DNA of 5,238 nt from Collinsella aerofaciens (GCA_030826265.1 JAPJOH010000046.1:1920-7157), one strand, 5' to 3'. Positions 1-5,238 are shown, counted from the stretch's first letter. The notes: a model not told the origin generated them from the sequence alone. A program made the numbers and translations.

Positions 1-410
1 AGATAATAGCAAAGGCTTCGGAGTTGGGGATCTGGGAGAAAGTGACTTTGCTGGAGGATCGGATGGATACGGATGAATTGTATTCAGCGATGGATGTTTT
101 TGCCTTTCCCTCAAAAGCGGAAGGACTTGGGCTAGCTCTGATTGAGGCTCAGGCTGCGGGGCTTCCCTGTGTCGTTTCGAAAGGCGTTCCTTCTAGAGCT
201 CTCATTTGCGAAGGGTGTCAGGTTGTTGATCTGGCCGACGGTGCTACAAAATGGGCTGATGAGATCAAGCATGTTGCGACGTTTGGACGTAACTCAAAAG
301 GCCCTGAAAAGGTGAGGAATGCTGGTTTTGACATTGCCCGTGTAGCGGCAGATATTCAAGCTGATTTTATCCGCGTCACAAAAGACCAGAAAAGGGGTTT
401 TGGTGTTTAA
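1..410 (+). CDS. GT4-type glycosyltransferase, C-terminal part (5' end outside window)
   Basis: This is the last ~135 codons of a glycosyltransferase of the GT4/GT-B fold. The frame is open from base 3, and an internal TTG at 24 is not a credible start because the protein family continues upstream. The visible segment matches the nucleotide-sugar binding half: an acidic, helical stretch leads into DVFAFPSKAEGLGLALIE, which contains the EX7E pair (Glu codons at 120 and 144), followed by AAGLPCVVSKGVP, the usual loop and strand after that motif. In this family the second Glu of the pair contacts the ribose/phosphate side of the donor. The enzyme would act at the cytoplasmic membrane face, adding a sugar to a lipid-linked glycan. 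The donor and acceptor cannot be told from this fragment. Its stop lies inside the start of the downstream deacetylase, implying translational coupling. Confidence 0.9.
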   Translation, partial: IIAKASELGIWEKVTLLEDRMDTDELYSAMDVFAFPSKAEGLGLALIEAQAAGLPCVVSKGVPSRALICEGCQVVDLADGATKWADEIKHVATFGRNSKGPEKVRNAGFDIARVAADIQADFIRVTKDQKRGFGV

Positions 411-1179
411 GCGCGCGGTGATAACGGTTAGGATAGACGATATCTGCCCATGGAACGATATTGAGAAGGTTCAGGAAGCTGTTTCGGCGGTGGAAAGCTG
501 TGGGGTTCGGGGGCTCTTGGGAGTCGTTCCAGCCTGTGCCGATCCAGACTTGCGTAAAAACGACTTCAATCCACATTTTTGGGAGTGGCTTCGCGGCATG
601 AAAGACAGGGGTTGGTCCGTCGCCCTTCACGGCTACGCTCACCATCTCGATTCGGACGGAAAATCACTCATTACATCTGGGACAAAGAGTGAGTTTGCTG
701 GGAAGCCGTATGGTACGCAATTTGAATTGCTAGAAAAAGGAAAGCGGATACTAACCGAGCATGAGCTTGAAACAGATATTTTCTTTGCGCCGGCGCACTC
801 CTTTGATTCGGTAACTCTCGAAGCGCTGAAAGAAGCGGGCTTCAGGTACGTTTCCGACGGTCGCTCTATGCATTGTTATATACGTAAGGGCATCAAGCAT
901 ATTTCGTGCCGCAGCTACGGCATGCCAAAGCACCCGAGAGGCATTGTCACGCTGGCGCTTCACCCTTGCGAGGATAAGCCATTAAAGCCCTGGCTAGACT
1001 ACATAGAGAGATGGCGACAGAGCTTGGTCGACTTTTCTTCGCTGCTCGATTCGCCATGTCGCAACATCCTCGGACCTTTAGAGGAGAAAGCTTTCCTTGC
1101 GTGGCGGAGCAGCTTGAAACCCGGGTTGCAAAAAATGAGAGACAGCTTTGCTGATTGCTGTGATTCTGGAAATCATTGA
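403..1179 (+). CDS. Polysaccharide deacetylase-like protein (DUF2334/NodB fold)
   Basis: About 258 residues. I prefer GTG 403 over TTG 400 because the AAAAGGGG at 389-396 then lies 6 bases away; either start overlaps the glycosyltransferase stop. Visible catalytic hallmarks of the metal-dependent NodB/CE4-like fold are an early Asp-Asp after strand 1 (VRIDDICPWN, near residues 12-13), an HGYAHH motif near residues 76-81 (HxxxH metal ligands), a PAHSFD segment near 130-135, and LALHPCED near 185-191 with a late His. The length and the DD/HGYxH arrangement fit DUF2334 better than classical secreted CE4 enzymes. The protein starts straight into strand 1 with no signal peptide, so it should be cytoplasmic, acting on a lipid-linked or nucleotide-activated N-acetyl sugar before export. 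Family knowledge supports deacetylase chemistry; the substrate is inferred. The stop TGA shares its last A with the flippase ATG. Confidence 0.85.
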   Translation: MFKRAVITVRIDDICPWNDIEKVQEAVSAVESCGVRGLLGVVPACADPDLRKNDFNPHFWEWLRGMKDRGWSVALHGYAHHLDSDGKSLITSGTKSEFAGKPYGTQFELLEKGKRILTEHELETDIFFAPAHSFDSVTLEALKEAGFRYVSDGRSMHCYIRKGIKHISCRSYGMPKHPRGIVTLALHPCEDKPLKPWLDYIERWRQSLVDFSSLLDSPCRNILGPLEEKAFLAWRSSLKPGLQKMRDSFADCCDSGNH

Positions 1180-2585
1180 TGCAGATATATTCAAAGTCGA
1201 GCGATTTCATTTGGAATTACAGTGGCCTCTTTTTTAAAATGGCAGGTCAGCTGCTTTTGCTTCCTATGGTTTTGTCGATGCTCCAAGATGATCTGGTGGG
1301 TTTGTGGTATGTGTTTCTGGCTGTCAACAGCTTCGTAACCACTTTCCAGGCTGGTTTCGGCCCGACCTTCGGTCGCAACGTTGCTTTTTGCTGGAGTGGC
1401 AGCACGGCGTTTCTTGTGGAAGGAGCTCCTAAAGTTGATGGGGGCGAAGTGAATTTCCCTGTGTTGCGAGCGCTAATTGGCTCATGTAAACGCATATATC
1501 GGATGATTGCTTTTGCTGTGTTGATCGGAGCTGCCTCTCTCGGAAGCCTATATGTCGTATCTGTTTCCGAGGGGTTGACGCCTGCTCAATACACTGCTGC
1601 TTGGGTAGTTTTTTGCATTGGCGTTTTTGTTAACGTTCTATATACCTATTGGGATTCGTTCTTAAGGGGAATAGGCGATTTTGCGGGTGTGAATAAAGCT
1701 ATCATTGTCTCTAGCCTTACGCAGATTGCTGTTATAGCGGTTATGCTGTTATTAGACTTGGGCCTTCTCTCGTGCGCGGTAGGTTTTCTGGTTCAGGGCT
1801 TAGTGTTTCGCTTCATGTGTAAACTGTTTTTCTTTCGTGCGGAGGGTATGAGGGAGGGGCTCGGAGGCGCCCCGACGCCAACGAGGAGCGAAGTCTGTGA
1901 GATTGGGAGAGCGTTATCGGTTAACGCTTTCAAGGATACGGCTGTTTCTCTTGCGAACTATGCCGTTACGACATCAAATACGCTCCTGTGCGCTGCATTC
2001 ATCGGATTGTCGGAGTCCTCTGTCTTCTCAGTGACCCTTCAAGTGCTGAATGCCTGTGTGAATTTGAGCACGGTTGCTCTGACAACTTATTCTCCATCGA
2101 TGCAATCGGCATATGTAAACGGTAACAAGGAGCTTGGGCGTAAGCTGGCGGGGAAGTGTCTAGTCAGTTTCTATGCTCTCTATTCGGTTGGTTTCACGCT
2201 GGTCCTGTTTGTTTGCATGCCGGTGCTTGGCTTGTTTAAGCCAGGAATCGATTCGATGCCCCTCCTTACTATTTCTTTAGGTCTCTACCTGCTGCTCTGG
2301 CGTCATCATTCGCTATGTGCAACGCTTATATCCAATACAAATCATGTTCCCTACGCAACTTCTATTGTCTTTTCGGCTGTGCTGGGAGTCGCTCTCTCAG
2401 TTGTTTTTCTTATTTTAAGTGGCGGCAGTGTGCTTGGTTTAGTAGCTGGGCAAGCCATTGCCCAGCTTGTTTACAACAACTGGAAGTGGCCTCACGAGGC
2501 GGGGCGGCTGTACGATACCACGTATCCGTGTCTGTTGCGTGCAGGGGTAAAAGCATTCACTGCCAGATTTAAGAGAAGTCGATAG
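1179..2585 (+). CDS. Wzx-like polysaccharide flippase (polytopic membrane protein)
   Basis: About 468 residues, strongly hydrophobic, with roughly 12 predicted membrane segments by eye, including those near residues 14-33, 41-60, 110-130, 141-160, 177-217 (two), 257-277, 285-303, 329-350, 360-377, 392-413 and 415-433. The N-terminal pattern (an amphipathic start, then a helix with QLLLLPMVLSML, then GLWYVFLAVNSF and QAGFGPTFGRN) is typical of MATE-like polysaccharide exporters, where an early helix is followed by a loop containing G and R residues. The basic C-terminus ends in RFKRSR. The probable role is moving an undecaprenyl-linked repeat unit to the outer membrane face. ATG 1179 is preferred over TTG 1176 because it gives the classic TGATG coupling with the deacetylase, with a weak GGA element at 1168-1170. 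Sequence drift in this family is high, so the substrate cannot be assigned. Base composition is near 50% GC, unlike the genes to the right. Confidence 0.82.
   Translation: MQIYSKSSDFIWNYSGLFFKMAGQLLLLPMVLSMLQDDLVGLWYVFLAVNSFVTTFQAGFGPTFGRNVAFCWSGSTAFLVEGAPKVDGGEVNFPVLRALIGSCKRIYRMIAFAVLIGAASLGSLYVVSVSEGLTPAQYTAAWVVFCIGVFVNVLYTYWDSFLRGIGDFAGVNKAIIVSSLTQIAVIAVMLLLDLGLLSCAVGFLVQGLVFRFMCKLFFFRAEGMREGLGGAPTPTRSEVCEIGRALSVNAFKDTAVSLANYAVTTSNTLLCAAFIGLSESSVFSVTLQVLNACVNLSTVALTTYSPSMQSAYVNGNKELGRKLAGKCLVSFYALYSVGFTLVLFVCMPVLGLFKPGIDSMPLLTISLGLYLLLWRHHSLCATLISNTNHVPYATSIVFSAVLGVALSVVFLILSGGSVLGLVAGQAIAQLVYNNWKWPHEAGRLYDTTYPCLLRAGVKAFTARFKRSR
2571..2578 (+). promoter_or_regulatory. Putative RBS for the Ddl-like fragment
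   Basis: AAGAGAAG lies inside the end of the flippase gene, 8 bases before the ATA at 2587. Its spacing supports 2587 as the original start codon of the Ddl-like gene. It is 41 bases from the first in-frame ATG at 2620 and so could not serve that codon directly. Confidence 0.45.
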
Positions 2586-2586
2586 C

Positions 2587-2910
2587 ATAGAAGCGTCAAC
2601 AAAGATAATTGCGGTTGTTATGAGCGGCAAGAACTCGGAGCGGGAAGTATCGTTTTCTTCTGGGCAATGCGTTATGAGTGCTTTTGAAGAGTTGGGCTAC
2701 GCCGTTGGGATGGTGGATCCTGCGACGTATGCCGGAATAAGGCGTTTGGCGGATGGCGGTTTTGACTGTGTATCCCTTTGCCTTCATGGCGTGTATGGCG
2801 AGGATGGGTGTATCCAAGGGCACCTTGATTTAATAGGCCTCCCGTATACGAGCTCTGATGTGCTTAGTAGTGCGCTGGCAATTAATAAGGCTATGGCTAA
2901 AGTTATTTGA
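2587..2910 (+). pseudogene. D-alanine--D-alanine ligase-like N-terminal fragment (truncated)
   Basis: The frame encodes the N-terminal domain of a Ddl-type ATP-grasp ligase. Strand 1 (KIIAVVMSGK) is followed by SEREVSFSSG, whose first Glu corresponds to the substrate-binding Glu15 of E. coli DdlB. Next comes LCLHGVYGEDGCIQGHLDL, then GLPYTSSDVLSSALAINKAMAK, all diagnostic of the family. The protein then stops (TGA 2908-2910) at the linker into the central ATP-binding domain. Only about 107 codons of the usual 300-plus are present, so no ligase activity is expected. Strand 1 begins before the first ATG (2620), and no ATG, GTG or TTG lies between the upstream in-frame stop (2548-2550) and that ATG. 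The codon at 2587, one base after the flippase stop and 8 bases after AAGAGAAG, is ATA, perhaps a decayed ATG. A CTG at 2560 is another in-frame option. The intact enzyme would have joined D-Ala or a related residue; its role in a glycan locus is unknown. Confidence 0.82.
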
Positions 2911-3114
2911 TCCCCCAAGCGCTTCTGGGCTTCCACGTTTGCGGGGCTCCTGGCCATGTCTTTAACGCTTGCGCTATGCGCCGTTCTCGTTTCGGACCAT
3001 CTTGCCTGCACGGTGATATCGGTGGTCGTGACTGTTTCGGTTTACGCGACGGTTGGCATCGTCTGCCGCAACGAGATGGTTTTACTGCTGGCGCGCAAGG
3101 TTTTTCCAAATTAA
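2911..3114 (+). pseudogene. Remnant of a membrane protein C-terminus (possibly a second flippase)
   Basis: Starting directly after the TGA of the Ddl-like fragment and in the same frame, 67 codons stay open to TAA at 3112-3114. The translation begins SPKRFWAS and contains two hydrophobic segments (about residues 9-28, FAGLLAMSLTLALCAVLV, and 32-51, centred on VISVVVTVSVYATVGIV). It ends in a basic tail, CRNEMVLLLARKVFPN. Two closing helices plus a short basic tail resemble the end of Wzx-like exporters and other polytopic glycan-export proteins. This is a pattern match, not a homology result. An ATG at 2956 exists but has no convincing RBS and would start inside the first helix. The segment is not similar by eye to the end of the intact flippase at 1179-2585. 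I read it as the surviving 3' end of a different gene, joined to the Ddl-like fragment by recombination. Alternatively it is chance coding of hydrophobic residues. Confidence 0.5.
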
Positions 3115-3127
3115 AGAAGGAAAGGTA

Positions 3128-3133
3128 GAGGGG
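3128..3133 (+). promoter_or_regulatory. RBS of the epimerase gene
   Basis: GAGGGG lies 6 bases before ATG 3140 and fixes that start. The open frame runs further upstream (to 3053), but there it overlaps the membrane-protein remnant and shows no family similarity. Confidence 0.7.
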
Positions 3134-3139
3134 TGCTCT

Positions 3140-4247
3140 ATGCCTAAAAGGAAGGATAGTGCGCAGGCGTTGATCCTCGTAACTGGAGCAGCCGGCTTCA
3201 TCGGGGCGTTCCTCTGCAGGTGCTTGCTCGAGGAGGGTGATGCGTGCGTCGTCGGGTTCGACAACGTTAACGACTACTATGACGTCGGGATCAAGGAGGG
3301 CCGGCTGCGGATGCTCGCCGAGGCGGCGGGCGGGTCGCCGGAGGATGCCGACGTGGACGGCTTCTCCTGCGGGCGCTTCGAGTTCGTGCGGGGAGATCTC
3401 GCCGACGAGGCGGCGGCCGAGGCGCTCTTCGAGCGAGCGTGCCCCGACGTCGTCGTGAACCTGGCCGCCCAGGCGGGGGTGCGCTACTCCATCGAGAACC
3501 CGCGCGCCTACGTCGACTCAAACCTCGTGGGCTTCTTCAACGTGCTGGAGGCGCGCCGCAGGCATCCGGTCGGGCACCTCGTGTACGCGTCCTCGAGCTC
3601 CGTCTACGGCGGCAACGAGAAGGTGCCCTTCTCCGAGGAGGACCGCGTGGACTCGCCGGTGTCCCTCTACGCGGCCACCAAGAAGTCGAACGAGCTCATG
3701 GCCCACGCCTACTCCAAGCTCTACTCGATCCCGGCGACGGGCCTGCGGTTCTTCACTGTCTACGGCCCCATGGGCCGGCCCGACATGGCCTACTTCGGGT
3801 TCACCGAGAAGCTCGTGCGCGGCGAGTCCATCAAGATCTTCAACATGGGCGACTGCATGCGCGACTTCACCTACGTCGAGGACGTGGTGGAGGCCGTGGC
3901 GCGCGTCATGGGGAACCCGCCCGAGGTAGGAACCGGCCCCGACGGGCTGCCCTTGGCTGCGCACCGCGTGTACAACGTGGGCAACTCGAGCCCCGAGAGC
4001 CTCCTGGACTTCGTGGACACGCTGCAGCGCGTGCTGGTGGAGGAGGGAATCCTGCCCGAGGACTACGACTTCGAGGCGCATCGCGAGCTCGTGCCCATGC
4101 AGCCGGGCGACGTGCCGGTCACCTTACGCCGACACCTCGGCGCTCGAGCGCGACTTCGGCTTCAGGCCCTCGACGCGCCTGGAGGACGGGCTGCGGGAGT
4201 TCGCCCGCTGGTACAAGGGGTATTGCGGGAAGCGGGGCAAGTTGTGA
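3140..4247 (+). CDS. UDP-glucuronate 4-epimerase-like SDR enzyme, frameshifted near its C-terminus
   Basis: An extended short-chain dehydrogenase/reductase of the nucleotide-sugar epimerase type. Seen from ATG 3140: an NAD-binding TGAAGFIG at residues 15-22, DNVNDYYD at 41-48, NLAAQAGVRYSIENP at 107-121, a Ser-rich SSSSVYG at 151-157, catalytic Tyr177 and Lys181 (YxxxK), RFFTVYGPMGRPDMA at 203-217, and MRDFTYVEDVV at 240-250. These match UDP-glucuronate 4-epimerases, which make UDP-galacturonate. After residue 328 (base 4123) the written frame leaves the family. Dropping one T at 4124/4125 restores a normal ending (TYADTSALERDFGFRPST ... FARWYKGYCG) with stop TGA at 4245-4247, for ~368 residues, a typical size. 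Unrepaired, the frame runs to TGA 4298-4300 with an Arg-rich unrelated tail, and loses the conserved C-terminal helix that closes over the substrate. It is very GC-rich except for the first ~30 codons. The neighbouring dehydrogenase would supply its substrate. Confidence 0.88.
4124..4125 (+). other. Probable one-base insertion (frameshift) in the epimerase
   Basis: The sequence reads GTC ACC TTA CGC where the family pattern expects GTC ACC TAC GCC (VTYADTS). One T too many switches the frame. Downstream, the +1 frame carries about 40 codons of clear family sequence, so the coding potential changes frame at this point rather than ending. There is no slippery heptamer, so programmed frameshifting is unlikely. 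Confidence 0.8.
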
Positions 4248-4261
4248 GCAGCGCGTTCCTC

Positions 4262-4270
4262 GAGGACAGG
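4262..4270 (+). promoter_or_regulatory. Putative RBS for ATG 4278
   Basis: GAGGACAGG ends 7 bases before an ATG at 4278, an ideal spacing and the best start signal between the epimerase and acetyltransferase. In the written sequence that ATG reads into a frame without family similarity; with one G fewer in the tract at 4286-4294 it would open the acetyltransferase. Confidence 0.5.
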
Positions 4271-4285
4271 CGGCGATATGGCGAC

Positions 4286-4294
4286 GGGGGGGGG
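4286..4294 (+). repeat. Homopolymeric tract of nine G at the start of the acetyltransferase
   Basis: Nine consecutive G lie between ATG 4278 and the acetyltransferase coding region. With nine G, ATG 4278 is out of frame with the acetyltransferase; with eight it would give MATGG fused in frame to VLTCHELRF. Tracts of this length are prone to slippage in replication and also to miscalling in sequencing. Confidence 0.85.
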
Positions 4295-4755
4295 TGCTGA
4301 CTTGCCACGAGCTTCGCTTTCTCTGGGTTCTCCGCAGGCTGCAGGACGGCGGGGGCGTCTTGCTGAAGCTCGTCCACAGGCGCATGTTGCGGAAATACGG
4401 GCTGGAGATCCCCGCCGCAGCGACCATCGGAGGCGGGCTGTACCTCGGCCATGCCTTCAACATCACCGTCAACCCGGCGGCGGTCATCGGCAGGAACTGC
4501 AACTTGCACAAGGGCGTGACCATCGGCCAGGAGAACCGCGGCAAGAGGAAAGGGGCGCCGCGCATCGGGGATCGGGTATGGATAGGCGCAAACAGCACGG
4601 TGGTCGGGAACGTCAGCATCGGGACGGACGTGCTGATCGCTCCTAACAGCTATGTGAACTGCGACGTTCCCTCGCACAGCATCGTCTTGGGGAGTCCTTG
4701 CAAGATCATTCCGAGGGCGAATGCGACGGAAGGGTACATCAACAGCCGGGTATAG
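4294..4755 (+). CDS. Serine acetyltransferase-type hexapeptide O-acetyltransferase
   Basis: From GTG 4294 the product is 153 residues. A short helical N-terminus (ELRFLWVLRRLQ, then LLKLVHRRMLRKYG) leads into a left-handed beta-helix. Hexapeptide repeats are seen at IPAAATIGGG, VNPAAVIGRNC, APRIGDRVWIGAN, VVGNVSIGTDVLIAPN and IVLGSPCKII. The GHAFNITVNP segment (His53) holds the likely catalytic His, NLHKGVTIGQ follows, and the GKRKGAPRIG loop is typical of short SAT-like enzymes in polysaccharide loci. The large N-terminal domain of biosynthetic CysE is absent, so acetyl-CoA-dependent acetylation of a sugar or glycan precursor is more likely than cysteine synthesis. The substrate is unknown. 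The true start is uncertain: GTG 4294 abuts a G tract with no properly spaced RBS, while ATG 4278 has a good RBS but needs one G deleted. The N-terminus overlaps the frameshifted epimerase tail by 7 bases but follows the repaired stop (4247). Confidence 0.85.
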   Translation: MLTCHELRFLWVLRRLQDGGGVLLKLVHRRMLRKYGLEIPAAATIGGGLYLGHAFNITVNPAAVIGRNCNLHKGVTIGQENRGKRKGAPRIGDRVWIGANSTVVGNVSIGTDVLIAPNSYVNCDVPSHSIVLGSPCKIIPRANATEGYINSRV

Positions 4756-4787
4756 CGTGTTTTGTTGGGTTCAAGAACTTTGACAAC

Positions 4788-4795
4788 GGAAGAGG
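4788..4795 (+). promoter_or_regulatory. RBS of the UDP-glucose dehydrogenase gene
   Basis: GGAAGAGG ends 7 bases before ATG 4803, a strong match and good spacing. The 47-base gap from the acetyltransferase stop holds no U-tailed hairpin, so read-through from the upstream genes is likely. Confidence 0.75.
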
Positions 4796-4802
4796 TAAAG
4801 GC

Positions 4803-5238
4803 ATGAGGATAGCGGTCGCGGGCACCGGGTACGTGGGGCTGTCGCTGGCGGTGCTGCTGGCGCGGGGGAGCGAGGTCGTGGCGGTGGACGTCGTCCCCGC
4901 GAAGGTCGAGGCGCTCGCCAGGTGGGAGAGCCCCATACGGGACGCCGAGATCGAGGAGGCGCTCGCCGGGGCCGCCTCGGGGGAGCGCCCGCTCGCGCTC
5001 TCGGCGACGCTGGACGCGGGGGAGGGGTACGAGGGCGTCGACTTCGCCGTCGTGGCCACCCCGACGGACTACGACCCGGCGCGCAACTTCTTCAACACCT
5101 CGAGCGTGGAGGCGGCCGTGGCCGCCATCCGCGCGGCGAGCCCCGAGGCGTGGATCGTCGTGAAGTCCACCGTCCCCGTCGGCTACACCGCGCAGCTGCG
5201 CGAGCGCCTGGGCGATCGTCGCATCCTCTTCAGCCCCG
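4803..5238 (+). CDS. ugd: UDP-glucose 6-dehydrogenase, N-terminal part (3' end outside window)
   Basis: The first ~145 codons of a UDP-glucose/GDP-mannose dehydrogenase family enzyme. The start MRIAVAGTGYVGLSLAVLLA contains the Rossmann GxGxxG (residues 7-12). Strand 2 ends in an acidic residue (VVAVDVVPAKV). Later come FAVVATPTDYDPARNFFNTSSVE and IVVKSTVPVGYT, the latter forming part of the substrate/cofactor cleft. The TPTDYDP and FNTSSVE combination fits the short UDP-glucose 6-dehydrogenases of polysaccharide loci (usually ~390-400 residues) better than UDP-ManNAc dehydrogenases. The catalytic Cys region lies beyond the window, so the substrate is not proven. It would oxidise UDP-glucose to UDP-glucuronate with two NAD+, giving the substrate of the epimerase two genes upstream. 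Composition is very GC-rich, like the epimerase. Confidence 0.92.
   Translation, partial: MRIAVAGTGYVGLSLAVLLARGSEVVAVDVVPAKVEALARWESPIRDAEIEEALAGAASGERPLALSATLDAGEGYEGVDFAVVATPTDYDPARNFFNTSSVEAAVAAIRAASPEAWIVVKSTVPVGYTAQLRERLGDRRILFSP

Noticed and set aside
2315..2572. Small + strand frame inside the flippase, Cys/Ser-rich
   Set aside because: It is out of frame with the flippase, lacks an RBS, and the host frame shows continuous membrane helices across it.
2908..2910. TGA between the Ddl-like and membrane parts as a selenocysteine or read-through codon
   Set aside because: No SECIS-like hairpin is evident after it, the two sides belong to unrelated protein types, and Ddl enzymes have no selenocysteine there. 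A fusion scar explains it better.
2907..3128. Alternative + strand frame of 73 codons over the scar
   Set aside because: It has no hydrophobic or family pattern. The neighbouring frame (2911-3114) gives coherent membrane helices, so this one is likely its shadow.
3518..4081. Long open frame on the minus strand (187 codons)
   Set aside because: It mirrors the epimerase, whose motifs are unmistakable on the + strand. Long antisense frames are expected in DNA with G/C at nearly every third position, and the translation shows no fold or family pattern.
3439..4293. The acetyltransferase frame is open far upstream, giving an apparent 438-residue protein
   Set aside because: The upstream part is an Arg/Gly/Ala-rich shadow of the epimerase in another frame. 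Family similarity starts only near 4294.
4119..4677. Two overlapping minus-strand open frames opposite the acetyltransferase
   Set aside because: Both are low-complexity shadows of the hexapeptide-repeat gene, without RBS or recognisable motifs.
4780..4785. TTGACA as a -35 box for ugd
   Set aside because: It lies only 17 bases before the ATG, so a -10 box would fall inside the gene, and no TATAAT-like sequence is there.
4756..4802. Possible terminator between acetyltransferase and dehydrogenase (GTTC/GAAC pairing, TTGT/ACAA outer pairing)
   Set aside because: The loop and stem are too short, the pairing is interrupted and there is no T run, so a rho-independent terminator is not supported.
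4739..5059. Minus-strand frame opposite the dehydrogenase start
   Set aside because: It is a Ser/Ala/Pro-rich antisense shadow of a clearly identified dehydrogenase.

Overview
This window is part of a cell-surface polysaccharide (capsule, exopolysaccharide or glycopolymer) biosynthesis locus. Every credible gene lies on the + strand. The right-hand genes are strongly GC-rich, with G/C in most third codon positions, while the left-hand genes are near 50% GC. That pattern, together with gene content and protein style, suggests a high-GC actinobacterium, possibly of the Coriobacteriia (Eggerthella/Gordonibacter-like). The lineage is an inference without a database search.

Left block (1-2585, moderate GC) is three tightly packed genes: the C-terminal part of a GT4-type glycosyltransferase, a DUF2334/NodB-type polysaccharide deacetylase that overlaps it by 8 bases, and a polytopic Wzx-like flippase that begins in a TGATG stop/start overlap. 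They would build, trim and export a lipid-linked glycan.

Middle block (2586-3114) is a scar. One base after the flippase stop comes the N-terminal domain of a D-alanine--D-alanine ligase-like ATP-grasp protein. Its most likely start codon position reads ATA, and it stops at a TGA just where the ATP-binding domain should begin. Directly after that TGA, in the same frame, an uncatalogued open stretch (2911-3114) encodes two hydrophobic helices with a basic tail. It looks like the last piece of a different membrane protein, perhaps another flippase. This is best read as a recombination or deletion junction joining two broken genes.

Right block (3140-5238, high GC) carries nucleotide-sugar and modification genes: a UDP-glucuronate 4-epimerase-like SDR enzyme, a hexapeptide-repeat O-acetyltransferase of the serine acetyltransferase type, and the N-terminal third of a UDP-glucose 6-dehydrogenase. 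Dehydrogenase plus epimerase would supply UDP-glucuronate and then UDP-galacturonate. The acetyltransferase probably decorates the polymer or a precursor.

Two reading-frame problems sit close together in the right block. One extra T near 4124 throws the last ~40 codons of the epimerase out of frame. A run of nine G at 4286-4294 separates a well-placed RBS and ATG (4278) from the acetyltransferase frame; eight G would join them. These may be genuine (decay or phase variation) or sequence errors. I saw no tRNA, rRNA, CRISPR array, insertion sequence, convincing promoter or rho-independent terminator. No gene-free stretch exceeds 300 bases.
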